From the NCBI GenBank assembly GCA_031287565.1, contig JAITSS010000022.1:1-64000 (forward strand): a DNA stretch of 64,000 nucleotides. Reading direction: 5' to 3'. Shown piece after piece: positions 45,201 to 53,036 of the stretch (positions are counted from its first letter, which is position 1; each line of letters starts with the position of its first letter). Made by a program: the position numbers and the translations under genes. The notes under the pieces were generated by a model that saw only the letters and a program-made list of their open reading frames with translations, made no database searches and was not told the DNA's origin. The stretch is from Desulfobulbaceae bacterium (GTDB lineage Bacteria > Desulfobacterota > Desulfobulbia > Desulfobulbales > Desulfocapsaceae).

Positions 45201-48200
45201 AGATGATGGAACTCATCGAGGTGGCCTTCATCTCCTCGCGCTCAAACAGCTCGCGGGCAAGTTCAATGGAGGAAACCGGCGTTTCCAGCAGTTTGCGGGT
45301 AAAGGCGTCGGCCTTGCGAGCGATATGGATGAGCGGCTCCTGGGGGGTGGTTTGCAGCCGCACCGGGAAAATATCGATGAAACTACCCACGGTTTTGCGC
45401 GCCCCGGCGAAATACTGCTCGCGATTGAACACCGGCATGTTGATGATGAGATCATCCTGGCCGGTCCAGGCGTTCATCAGCTTAAAATAGGCGGCGAACA
45501 ACAGGGCGTTGAGGCTGAGCCGCTCCAGGGCGGCGACGGCGTTCAGCCCTTCGATAATTTCCGGGCTGATCTCCTGATAAAAAGTGTCGAAATAGACCTC
45601 CTTGATCAGAGCTGGATTGCGCTTGCCAGGCAGAATCGCCTTGGCGGGCGGATTTCTGAACAGCCCCAGTTGGAATTCCAGAGCGTTTTTGTACTCCTGA
45701 GTGCGACCGCGCAGATGTTCCACGCGCGCGTAATCGCCAAAGGTCATGGTTACTTCCGGCAATTCCCAGGATTCCCCGGCGACCATGCGATCGTAGGTGT
45801 TGAACAGCTCGTCGAAGACCTGCATGTAGCTGTAGCCATCCACCAGCAGGTGATCGATGTTCATGGCGAAGAGGTAACGGTCGCCGGAAAAGCGCGTGAT
45901 TTCATAAAAAAAGAGCGGCCAGACGCCCAACTCGAAACGGTGATCGTTGAGTTCGCGGCCGCGCCGCAGGATGTATTCGCGCTCCTCGTCCGGCGCTATA
46001 TGGCTCATGTCCACATGGCGGGCCTGCACGCGGCGGGGCGGGCGGGCGAAAACCTTGAAGCGGGGTTTGTCGCCTTCCTCATCAATGACGGCGCGCAAAA
46101 TGGGATGACGGGCGACCACGACGTTGAACGCATCGTCGAAGATGTTCGGACGGAAATCGCCGTCCATACGAGCGCTGATGTAGATGTAGCAACTCAGGCC
46201 GCTCGGTTCGTTGCGCACGAAACCCTTGCGATGGAAATACAGCGTTTCCTGAAAGTGCATGAGCGGGAAATAGCGCGCCTCGGCGGCGGCATCCTGGCCA
46301 AAGACCCGCGGCCACAGATATTCGGCCATGTGGCGGATGGTGGTGAAGCGCGACAATTCATCGCCGATTTCCAGGCCGGAGAACACATCGCGGATGGCGG
46401 CCAAGAGGGCGAAGGCTTTCGACATATCACCCAAAAGCGGCATGAAATCGGCGCTGACGCTGATGATTTCCGCCTTGACGCCAAGGCTTGCGGCCATGAT
46501 TTTTCGCAGAATCTCTTCCAGTTCGTTCTGCGGCGGCTCGATAGAAAAATCGCGGCCGCCGAAATACTGAATTTGTTGCTCGACCGTCGGAAAGAGGTAG
46601 CAAAAGCTCGCCTCCATGCGGGCATGATATATATCTTCAAGGCGCGCCTGTAGTCGCATGGCGCGGATGGAATCACCGCCCAGACGGAACAGGTTTTTGC
46701 GTCTGCCGATCGATTCGACCGGCAAGGCGAGAATCTCGCTCCAGACGCCAAGCACGATGCTCTCGTGATCCATACCCGCCGGATTCAGCCTTGGCGGTTC
46801 CACCGACGGTTCAATGATATTGTCGTTAAAATCACCGCGCAGATATGCTTCGCACAAAGCGCCGCGCATGACCTTGCCGCTGGATGTGCGGGGAATATCG
46901 CCCTGACGAACAGCCAGAAAGCGGTCGATGGAAAACCCGGCCAGTGTCGAAACCTGTTCATTCATACGGCGCAGACGGCGACGGACTTCCTCTTCCGCCT
47001 CGCCTTTTTTGGCCGGAATGAAAAACATCAGGATGACTTCGCGACTTGCCCTGGCGTCATAGACGCCACAGGCCACCACGAGTCGAAATGCGTTCTCGAT
47101 GCCGGAAACAGCCATGCGCTCGACATCGGTCGGGTAATAATTCCGCCCGCGAACGATGATGATTTCCTTGGCGCGTCCGACGACGCACAAATCGCCGTCG
47201 TGGTCGATGAAACCCAGGTCGCCGGTCAGAAACCAGGCATCGCGGAAAGAAGCCGCTGTGGCCTCCGGATTCAGGTAATAGTCGCTGATGACGTTCTCGC
47301 CCTGAATTTCGATCTCCCCGACGCGCCCGGCGGACAGGATATTGCCGTCGCCATCGACGACGCGGATTCGACAATAAGAAAGCGCGCCGCCGACGCTGAT
47401 GAATTCCGCAGCATCGGCGCCTGTCGCCGGTTGGGCGATGCGCTCGGAGACCAAGATGTCGCGATCCAGACTGTAGGTTTTTATCGGCGTATCACGCGGG
47501 TGGCAGGTGGCGACCAAGGTGGTTTCCGTCAGGCCGTAACCAGGCATGAAAACATGTTCCGGCAATCCATAGGGGGCAAGCTGCTCCTGAAGGGTTCGAC
47601 AGGATGCGGCGGAAACCATTTCCGCGCCCACGGTCCACACCTTGAGGCAAGACAAATCCACCGGCGGCAGACGTCCGCTCCGCAAGGCGATGAAGGAGGA
47701 CAGATGCTCAATGCCGGTATTGATGGCGGAAGTGATGGAAGCGCGGTGTTCGTGAATCTTTTCCATCCACAAAAATGGACGCCGCGCGAACAGCATGGGA
47801 TCCATTTTGACCTGGCTCATCCCCGCCAACATCGGCATGAGATGACAACCAAACAGGCCGAAGTCATGGAAATAGGGCAACCAGGTCACCAGCGTGTCTT
47901 CTTTGGTCGCTTCCTCCATTTCCCGCAGGGCGATGATATTGGCCAGAAGATTGCGATGAGTGAGACGCGCCCCTTTGGGCGAACCGGTGCTGCCGGAAGA
48001 AAATTGAAGCAGCGCTGAATCTTCATGACCGGGAACAAACCGATCACCTTCATAACCGTCGATCATGCGGGCTTCGGCGATCAGGTCTTCCCCAGCCAGA
48101 AGCATGGCGTCCGTCCCACGGAATATGTCAGACAACACGGCGAAAGCACGTTCATTTTCGGCGTCGGCGACGATGGGGCAGCGCAGAAGATTCCAAACAT

Positions 48201-48552
48201 GCAGTATCTTTCGCGCCTCCATGGATTCGGATTTAGGGACGCGCAGGGGAGAAAGCGGCGCGGACAGAACGCCCGCGAAAATACTGCCCCAGAATATCTC
48301 AAGGAAGGGACGCGAATGTTCCAGGCAGAGAATCAATGGCGTTCCCACCCGTATCCCGCGCCGATACAACACCTGAGACATGGCTTTGGCCTCGTCAAGC
48401 AAACGGCGATAACTCTGAAATTCCTCGGAAGCGTCCGACGACGACACATGATAAATACCTTTCTCCGGGTCTCCGGACACCGCCTCCAGCACCTCAAGCA
48501 ACGTCCCGGCGAGGTGCGGTTCCACCTTGCTTCGTTCATTATTTCGTTCCAT
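42262..48552 (-). CDS. nonribosomal peptide synthetase with N-terminal FAAL-like ligase
   Basis: 2096 residues. Order: FAAL-like acyl-AMP ligase (about 30-570; SSGSTGSPKG, WLPYFHDFGL, YGLTETT, GRNYYPTDVE), carrier (Ser628 in LGGDS), a second carrier-like domain (about 675-750) whose serine position reads Met710, condensation domain (765-1200; HLLVDG, His901), adenylation domain (1235-1760; YTSGSTGKPKG, NEYGPTEATV, PSGKLDKNR), carrier (Ser1804), thioesterase (1865-2096; GYSFGG Ser1936, Asp2038, His2067). It should load a carboxylic acid, couple it to one amino acid and release an N-acyl amino acid or cyclised form. Read by eye, the adenylation code is D-M-T-N-M-G-E-V-A-K, nearest to Asn/Asp codes. 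Start ATG 48552 has GAGGAG upstream; an ATG at 48603 is less likely. First gene of the operon. Confidence 0.93.
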   Translation of the reverse strand: MERNNERSKVEPHLAGTLLEVLEAVSGDPEKGIYHVSSSDASEEFQSYRRLLDEAKAMSQVLYRRGIRVGTPLILCLEHSRPFLEIFWGSIFAGVLSAPLSPLRVPKSESMEARKILHVWNLLRCPIVADAENERAFAVLSDIFRGTDAMLLAGEDLIAEARMIDGYEGDRFVPGHEDSALLQFSSGSTGSPKGARLTHRNLLANIIALREMEEATKEDTLVTWLPYFHDFGLFGCHLMPMLAGMSQVKMDPMLFARRPFLWMEKIHEHRASITSAINTGIEHLSSFIALRSGRLPPVDLSCLKVWTVGAEMVSAASCRTLQEQLAPYGLPEHVFMPGYGLTETTLVATCHPRDTPIKTYSLDRDILVSERIAQPATGADAAEFISVGGALSYCRIRVVDGDGNILSAGRVGEIEIQGENVISDYYLNPEATAASFRDAWFLTGDLGFIDHDGDLCVVGRAKEIIIVRGRNYYPTDVERMAVSGIENAFRLVVACGVYDARASREVILMFFIPAKKGEAEEEVRRRLRRMNEQVSTLAGFSIDRFLAVRQGDIPRTSSGKVMRGALCEAYLRGDFNDNIIEPSVEPPRLNPAGMDHESIVLGVWSEILALPVESIGRRKNLFRLGGDSIRAMRLQARLEDIYHARMEASFCYLFPTVEQQIQYFGGRDFSIEPPQNELEEILRKIMAASLGVKAEIISVSADFMPLLGDMSKAFALLAAIRDVFSGLEIGDELSRFTTIRHMAEYLWPRVFGQDAAAEARYFPLMHFQETLYFHRKGFVRNEPSGLSCYIYISARMDGDFRPNIFDDAFNVVVARHPILRAVIDEEGDKPRFKVFARPPRRVQARHVDMSHIAPDEEREYILRRGRELNDHRFELGVWPLFFYEITRFSGDRYLFAMNIDHLLVDGYSYMQVFDELFNTYDRMVAGESWELPEVTMTFGDYARVEHLRGRTQEYKNALEFQLGLFRNPPAKAILPGKRNPALIKEVYFDTFYQEISPEIIEGLNAVAALERLSLNALLFAAYFKLMNAWTGQDDLIINMPVFNREQYFAGARKTVGSFIDIFPVRLQTTPQEPLIHIARKADAFTRKLLETPVSSIELARELFEREEMKATSMSSIIFSNSIGMYAGEVSGMKALSLNTPEFRTGAPGTFIDLVIYDYRVSRQGDDIFYFNWNYIRDLFDRKFIETLAGQYQTLLERIVVCPSQPDIAFNGEAIVPEQYRRLLARVNDTAHPMPETTLHGLIEESIRRGPDNQSMTYEGRSVSYKEFGVKAGQIAGLLTELGVARNQFVALFLNRCPEMLMGQLGIMKAGAAYLPIGVDYPAERIAYMLADSGARALLTRSDCLAALAGTLDKVEHIILLDEGATEGDIPAPLIGRVIVPATIYQDRRHVTPPLGSPDDLAYMIYTSGSTGKPKGSMISHRNIINFLLWVKEGLKIREDERFAFVTSYAFDMTMTSNWVPFLAGASLHILSEENTKDISALLRFISERDITFLNVTPSHFSLLAKAREFLGDANPPLPASMRIMLGGELVNINDLNAWLKFYPGHRFINEYGPTEATVASTYFEIPVNGENRIDLPVVPIGKPIFNTQVYVLNAACEHSMPGVPGELYIGGAGVSRGYHNKPEKTAEAFTPNPFKSTETLYRTGDVVRMTAGGDLEFLGREDHQINLRGYRIEAGDIESALRGHEAVAEAVVVPRKDTADSLTLVAFYTGAAVTAATLREHLAPRLPDYMIPGHFEFLAEMPCTPSGKLDKNRLPEVVIEVGGRTSTIRPVTDLEKRITSIWEDVLGVTGLGMTSNFWDVGGDSLKAMRLIMRMKKEGFIDFGLKEAFEYQTVASIVSRILKKGDGKADEAGIVALTDVENPEARLFCLPYACGNPTMFFGLSRLLPENWSVLAANLPGHGKEGAAMVSIPEIAALCVEQLAAFHDETPLFLLGYSFGGYLAYEMARRLEEKGRSLAGVVLVSCPPPGVTGGLRAILNRGDEEIRRLSKEIYHYDFVDMTEDERRQYMKTLRTDTQAMLDFAFGTPVLAPMVAIVGVDEEEKELRTRVQAWSRAFSAPFYEKVGGAHMLIKTHPEELAEKVRHFINAVLRERGEQE

Positions 48553-48822
48553 GACTCTCCTCTTATAAAAAAGTTTGTAAAAGTTTGCATTGGCTAACGT
48601 CATTCGGGAAACTTTATACCGGGCTTCTCAGCGCAACGCTGTCATCAGCGTCTTTCTTTTTTGCATTTAAGGCTGGCGACGGACCTCATTCTTTTCCGTT
48701 TTTTCTCGCTCTGTTCAGGCCATGCGATCCAAGCGCGAATCGTTCGCCATGAATGAACTCGCTTCCGTTCATCTTCAGACGCATCAGACGGAAAATACGT
48801 TTTTATACTCCCTGGAAAAATA

Positions 48823-48841
48823 AAAATAATTCAATTATTTT
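48823..48841. promoter_or_regulatory. perfect 9-1-9 palindrome, candidate operator
   Basis: AAAATAATT (48823-48831), a central C, and AATTATTTT (48833-48841). The form (A/T-rich, odd-length palindrome about 19 bp) is that of a Fur/Zur-like or dimeric regulator operator. It lies between the divergent NRPS and PPTase operons. Confidence 0.45.
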
Positions 48842-49051
48842 AAATAGATAAAGAATATATTCCGGTCTATTGCATATCATTTGTTTTCCGTCGCATTGCA
48901 AGCGGGCAACCGCTCTGTCGTCGCCGGAAAAGTAAAGAATCGGCAAAAAACGCTTGCGCTTCTCCCGGAGATGTTTTAAGCGATATTAAACTTTATTTGC
49001 CATATATAAAATTATTCTAATATACTAATTAATTCTGTTAATTCCTGACTT

Positions 49052-49070
49052 AATTATTCTGCTTATTATC
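49052..49070. promoter_or_regulatory. Fur-box-like site before the PPTase gene
   Basis: On the minus strand GATAATAAGCAGAATAATT matches the 19-base Fur consensus GATAATGATAATCATTATC at 12 positions by my count. It ends 9 bases before the PPTase start codon, where a bound repressor would block transcription or initiation. Twelve of 19 in AT-rich DNA can arise by chance. Confidence 0.3.
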
Positions 49071-49078
49071 GCAGAACC

Positions 49079-49795
49079 ATGAAAAAAATATCACAAAAAA
49101 ATAGTATGAATGTGATGGACGAATCGGTAAAAAATCCGGAAGTCCTCGTCTCAGCGCCACAGGTTCCGTTACCGGGGAATTGTCCCGTCCAGCTATGGTC
49201 TCTTCGCCTTGACCAGGAAGCCTCACACGAAAACGACCTCTTTGACGCTTTCCTCTCGCCGGAAGAAAGACGAGAGAGCGCTCGATTCGAGCATCCGCAC
49301 CTGGCGGCGCGCTATCGACTGACTCACGTTTGGATGCGCCAGATGTTGGCGCGACAACTTGGCCGTTCCGCAAATGATGTCGTCATCGTCCGGGGAAAAT
49401 CCGGCAAACCCAGGTTGCGCCCAGACCATTTGAACAGGCCGGATTTCAATCTGTCGCACACCGACGCGCTGGCGTTGCTGGCAATGCGCAACGACGGCGC
49501 CGTCGGCGTCGATGTGGAAACCATTCGCCCAACGCCGGAAGCCTTCGCCATCACGACGCGCTGGTTTTCAACTGCGGAACGACGGTGGCTACATAACGCC
49601 GCCGACCACGACCGCGCCTTCCTGCGTCTGTGGGTGTGCCGCGAGGCTTTTCTGAAAGCGACGGGGGATGGATTCCATCGACCTTTGGACAGTTTTTCCC
49701 TGCGACCAGACGGCGACGTCCTGCGCATGGACGGCGCGTCACTCATCGAATTTGCACCGACGCCGGGACATGTGGCGGCGATAGCCCTCGTCTGA
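49079..49795 (+). CDS. Sfp-type 4'-phosphopantetheinyl transferase
   Basis: 238 residues. GKSGKPRL, FNLSHTD, GVDVETIRP (Mg-binding) and WVCREAFLKATGDG are the four Sfp motifs. It moves phosphopantetheine from CoA to the carrier serines of the NRPS, which is encoded divergently. The start is uncertain: ATG 49079 has no good ribosome site and an in-frame ATG at 49106 is also possible; the domain begins about 30 residues in. First gene of the plus-strand operon. Confidence 0.93.
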   Translation: MKKISQKNSMNVMDESVKNPEVLVSAPQVPLPGNCPVQLWSLRLDQEASHENDLFDAFLSPEERRESARFEHPHLAARYRLTHVWMRQMLARQLGRSANDVVIVRGKSGKPRLRPDHLNRPDFNLSHTDALALLAMRNDGAVGVDVETIRPTPEAFAITTRWFSTAERRWLHNAADHDRAFLRLWVCREAFLKATGDGFHRPLDSFSLRPDGDVLRMDGASLIEFAPTPGHVAAIALV

Positions 49796-49828
49796 GCCGC
49801 ATTCGACGTTTTTCACCAGGAGTGAACC

Positions 49829-50629
49829 ATGTTTTTTCGTTCTCCATTGACCGGAAACCATTGTGTCGTCGCCGCGCTCTGCGGTTTCTTCTGCGCCTTG
49901 GTCGGCCACGCGGCGTTCGCTGTCGCCCTGACCGGGCGCGACGTGGCGGTGAAAGTGGATGAAGCGGACGCCTGTACAAGCTCGGATATGGCCATCGTCA
50001 TGGTCATACAACGCGGCGGCCAGACCCTTGAACGGATTATGTCGGTGAGGAAAAAGAAATTTACCGACATGGAAAAGCAGCGCATTCGTTTCCTCGAACC
50101 GCCCGATGTCCGCGACACCGCCTATCTCACCTGGAGCTACAAAGACTTCAAAAAGGATGACGACATGTGGGTCTACCTGCCCGCCCAATCCCTGACCAGG
50201 CGCATTAGCGGCGGCGGCAAAAAAGGCGCGTTCATGCGCGGCGATTACGCCAATGAGGACATGTCGCGGCGGGAAGTGGACGAGGACGCATACACTATGC
50301 TGACGGATGAAAAACTGGCGGGCGTCGATTGCCACGTGATTGAAGCCAGGCCGGTTTTTCCCGATAAAACCAACTATTCAAAGCGGGTTATCTGGGTGCG
50401 GAAAGACTTCTGGCTGCCGACGAAAATCGACTACTACGATCAGAACGAAACTTTGATGAAGGAACTTGTCTTCGGCGGCTTCAAGGAAATTCAGGGAATC
50501 TGGACCGCCACTCGCCAGCGTATGAAAACGGTGGACGGCGATTCGGAAACGACGCTGGAACTGCGTCAGGTGGTGTATGACGCCCCGGTCGCTGACGACA
50601 TCTTTTCCTCGCAGGATTTGAAACGATAA
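49829..50629 (+). CDS. LolA-like outer-membrane lipoprotein-sorting protein
   Basis: 266 residues with an N-terminal signal peptide ending near VGHAAFA. The mature part shows the LolA-like fold of the RND-associated family, with 'FLEPPDVRDTAYLTW', DDMWVYLPA and 'RRISGGGKKGAFMRGDYANEDM'. Such periplasmic proteins work with MMPL pumps. AGGAG lies six bases before the ATG. The DUF1302 gene starts two bases after its stop. Confidence 0.8.
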   Translation: MFFRSPLTGNHCVVAALCGFFCALVGHAAFAVALTGRDVAVKVDEADACTSSDMAIVMVIQRGGQTLERIMSVRKKKFTDMEKQRIRFLEPPDVRDTAYLTWSYKDFKKDDDMWVYLPAQSLTRRISGGGKKGAFMRGDYANEDMSRREVDEDAYTMLTDEKLAGVDCHVIEARPVFPDKTNYSKRVIWVRKDFWLPTKIDYYDQNETLMKELVFGGFKEIQGIWTATRQRMKTVDGDSETTLELRQVVYDAPVADDIFSSQDLKR

Positions 50630-50631
50630 AA

Positions 50632-51960
50632 GTGCGGCGCTTCACAGTTTTTCGCCTCATCTGTCTTATCGTCCCGCTCCTCGGATACATCCGCGCCGAG
50701 GCGAACGAAACCGTCGCTGGCGATCCTTTCGCGGTCGAGACGGCGTTTACGTCCATGAATACGGTGGCCAAACCGGATGGTTTTCATCTCAGCGGGTTTG
50801 TCGAATCACGCAATCAGCTGGCGACCGGCCATTTCGACCGCCCGATTTCCCTGCGGCAGAAAGTCCAGATTGAAGGCGTCCGCCGCTGGCGCGGCCTGTC
50901 CGCTTTCATCAGCGCCGACGCCAGTTGGGACGGCGCGATGAATACCTGGCCGGGCGAACACGACCCATGGCGTGGCGGCCTGCGCGAAGCCTATCTTACA
51001 TTTGATACAAACAACTTCGACGTTTTCGTTGGACGCAAAGTGCATCGCTGGGGCGCGGGCGACGGCGTTAATCCCATGGATATCATCAATCCGCTTGACA
51101 GCAAAGACCCGCTCGCCAGCGGTCGCGCCGACAACCGCCTGCCGGTCGCTCTCGCCAGCCTGACTTTTTCAATCGGCAAAATGAGCTTTGAAGGCGTCTT
51201 TGCGCCCAGGGCCGAGGTGAACGACACGCCGGAGTACGGCAGCCCCTGGGAACCGCGCTCCCTGCATGAAATACGCGCATCGGGCGCGGCGGGCGACGAG
51301 GAAAAGCCCAACCAATGGTTCGGCGACGCGGAATTCGGCGGTCGTTTTTTCGCTACTATTTCCGGATGGGATGTGGCGCTTATGGTCTTTCGCGGTTTTG
51401 TCGATACGCCGCTGTTTGACATCGGCGCGTCGCCCGGCGGCCTGACCTTTACGGCTGTTCATCCCCGCTTTTCCGCCTACGGATTGTCCTTCGCCAAAGG
51501 ATTTGGCAACCAGACCTGGCGCGGCGAGGCGGCCTTCAAGCCTGACTATCCGATTCAGATTTCAACGGATCCGGCGGACTACGCGCCAAGCGTCGGTGAA
51601 GCTGATCTGTGGCAGGGGGTGCTGGGCTGGGATTGCGACATCGACGGCAAATACTATCTGAATGTGCAGATGTTCACCGACCAGCAAAGCCGCGATGACG
51701 CCGCCGGAAAACGCCGCTGGAGCGGGCTAGCCTATGAAATCAGCGGCCTGTGGCGGCTCGACGCCCTCAAAGCCGGTCTGCGCGGCAAGTTGTACGCCGC
51801 CGGAGACGGAGCGCTGACCGAATTATTCTTCGATTACGACGTGAATGACCGCTGGAAGACGTCGGTTGGATTGATGATTTGGCGCGGCGAGGCGAACGGC
51901 GTCCTCGGCGAATACGACGACAACGATTTTTTCTACCTGACTCTGCGCCGGGTGTTTTGA
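50632..51960 (+). CDS. DUF1302-like outer-membrane beta-barrel protein
   Basis: 442 residues with a signal peptide, an alternating polar/hydrophobic barrel and a C-terminal Phe (LRRVF), the outer-membrane sorting signal. 'FVGRKVHRWGAGDGVNPMDIINPLD' is typical of DUF1302/DUF1302-like proteins that accompany LolA-like and MMPL genes. Starts at GTG 50632, two bases after the previous stop. It may form the outer-membrane end of the export route or bind the exported lipid. Confidence 0.75.
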   Translation: MRRFTVFRLICLIVPLLGYIRAEANETVAGDPFAVETAFTSMNTVAKPDGFHLSGFVESRNQLATGHFDRPISLRQKVQIEGVRRWRGLSAFISADASWDGAMNTWPGEHDPWRGGLREAYLTFDTNNFDVFVGRKVHRWGAGDGVNPMDIINPLDSKDPLASGRADNRLPVALASLTFSIGKMSFEGVFAPRAEVNDTPEYGSPWEPRSLHEIRASGAAGDEEKPNQWFGDAEFGGRFFATISGWDVALMVFRGFVDTPLFDIGASPGGLTFTAVHPRFSAYGLSFAKGFGNQTWRGEAAFKPDYPIQISTDPADYAPSVGEADLWQGVLGWDCDIDGKYYLNVQMFTDQQSRDDAAGKRRWSGLAYEISGLWRLDALKAGLRGKLYAAGDGALTELFFDYDVNDRWKTSVGLMIWRGEANGVLGEYDDNDFFYLTLRRVF

Positions 51961-51974
51961 TGAGGACTGCTCTC

Positions 51975-52928
51975 ATGTCAGCACGTGAATCAACCAGGCC
52001 GGTGAAAGCGCTTGATCGCGCTGAACCGCATGACGAACGTCCGCCATGCCTACGCTGCTTTTGCCATCCGGGAAATCAACCCTGCCCGGAGGTCTCGCTC
52101 CTTGTTCTGGATGACGACCGGCCAGTGACCGAACCGCTCATCATGCGTTCCGACCGTCCGCGCCTGACCTTTTTTTATTGTCTGAAAGGGAAAGCCGACC
52201 TGGAGATTCCCAGGCCAGACGGACGGAAGCGCAGCGAAAAAATCACGACGGGCATGAGCCTCTTTTTCCTTCTGGACGGCGAGTCGCGTCTCAGCCGCCG
52301 CCGACTTCCCTTCCAGGCGGTGGCGCTGCAACCACATCCGGAATGCCTGAATGTGCCGCTCGCGCGCTTCGCCTCGCCGCCGGATGGCTGCATTATCATG
52401 AAAGGCAACATCCCTTTGCGCCTGCGCATCCTGCTGGAGCATATGTTCCTGTGTCGCGACGACGGCGTTCTCCGCGAGGTCTTTTTTACGCACAAAAAAT
52501 ATGAGTTGCTGTACCGGCAGATCGAGCTGCTCGGCGAACGGGGCGTCGAAGATGACATCAGCGCCGCCGAACGACGGGCGGCGGCGCGCGCCTGGAACGC
52601 GCTGCTGGAACATGTGAGCGATCCGCCCAGCCTGACGGAACTGGCAGCCATCGCCGGTGTCAATCGCACGCGGCTCACCGAGCTGTTCCGCGCCCTGTTC
52701 GGCGACACGGTGTTTGGCGCGTTGCGCCGGGAACGACTGGAATGCGCCCGCAAGCTGTTGGAAGGAAAGAACAAAAGCGTCTCCGACATCTCCTATCTGT
52801 GCGGGTTCTCCAGCCCCAGCCATCTGTCCAGGGCCTTCGCCGCCCATTTCGGCGTAACGCCCACGGAATACCAAAACGCCGGAAAACGCGGCCAGGGCGC
52901 GGCGGCAAACAATCTGGCGATACGCTGA
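51975..52928 (+). CDS. AraC-family transcriptional regulator with N-terminal cysteine cluster
   Basis: 317 residues. The C-terminal ~105 residues hold both AraC helix-turn-helix units: 'LTELAAIAGVNRTRLTELFRALFG' and 'VSDISYLCGFSSPSHLSRAFAAHFGVTP'. AraC regulators of the YbtA/PchR type control siderophore loci by binding the ferric siderophore. The N-terminus has C25-x2-C28-x-C30-x6-C37, unusual for the family and able to bind a metal or Fe-S cluster. I start at ATG 51975 with GAGGA eight bases upstream; an ATG at 51960 overlaps the barrel gene stop. Probable regulator of both divergent operons. Confidence 0.88.
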   Translation: MSARESTRPVKALDRAEPHDERPPCLRCFCHPGNQPCPEVSLLVLDDDRPVTEPLIMRSDRPRLTFFYCLKGKADLEIPRPDGRKRSEKITTGMSLFFLLDGESRLSRRRLPFQAVALQPHPECLNVPLARFASPPDGCIIMKGNIPLRLRILLEHMFLCRDDGVLREVFFTHKKYELLYRQIELLGERGVEDDISAAERRAAARAWNALLEHVSDPPSLTELAAIAGVNRTRLTELFRALFGDTVFGALRRERLECARKLLEGKNKSVSDISYLCGFSSPSHLSRAFAAHFGVTPTEYQNAGKRGQGAAANNLAIR

Positions 52929-53036
52929 CCCCAAACGTGCGCCAGTTGTCCCAAAGGCCGCATCAGGATTGCGCCACATTATAGGGACACGACACATTTC
53001 CCAGAGTTTTCACTTGCCCCGAAGCGCCAGTATGCG

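Larger units (their letters stand above)
48553..49078. other. AT-rich divergent regulatory region of the metabolite locus
   Basis: 526 bases without a gene, clearly richer in A+T than the flanks. It must hold both the NRPS-operon and PPTase-operon promoters. A perfect 9-1-9 palindrome and a Fur-like sequence are listed separately. Several TATA-like stretches (for example at 48846-48860 and 48995-49040) could serve as -10 boxes, but none has a convincing -35 partner. No small ORF with a ribosome site is seen. Confidence 0.6.

Noticed and set aside
44485-46653. A 722-codon plus-strand frame inside the NRPS gene
   Set aside because: Antisense to the intact condensation and adenylation domains; its translation is low-complexity and matches nothing known.
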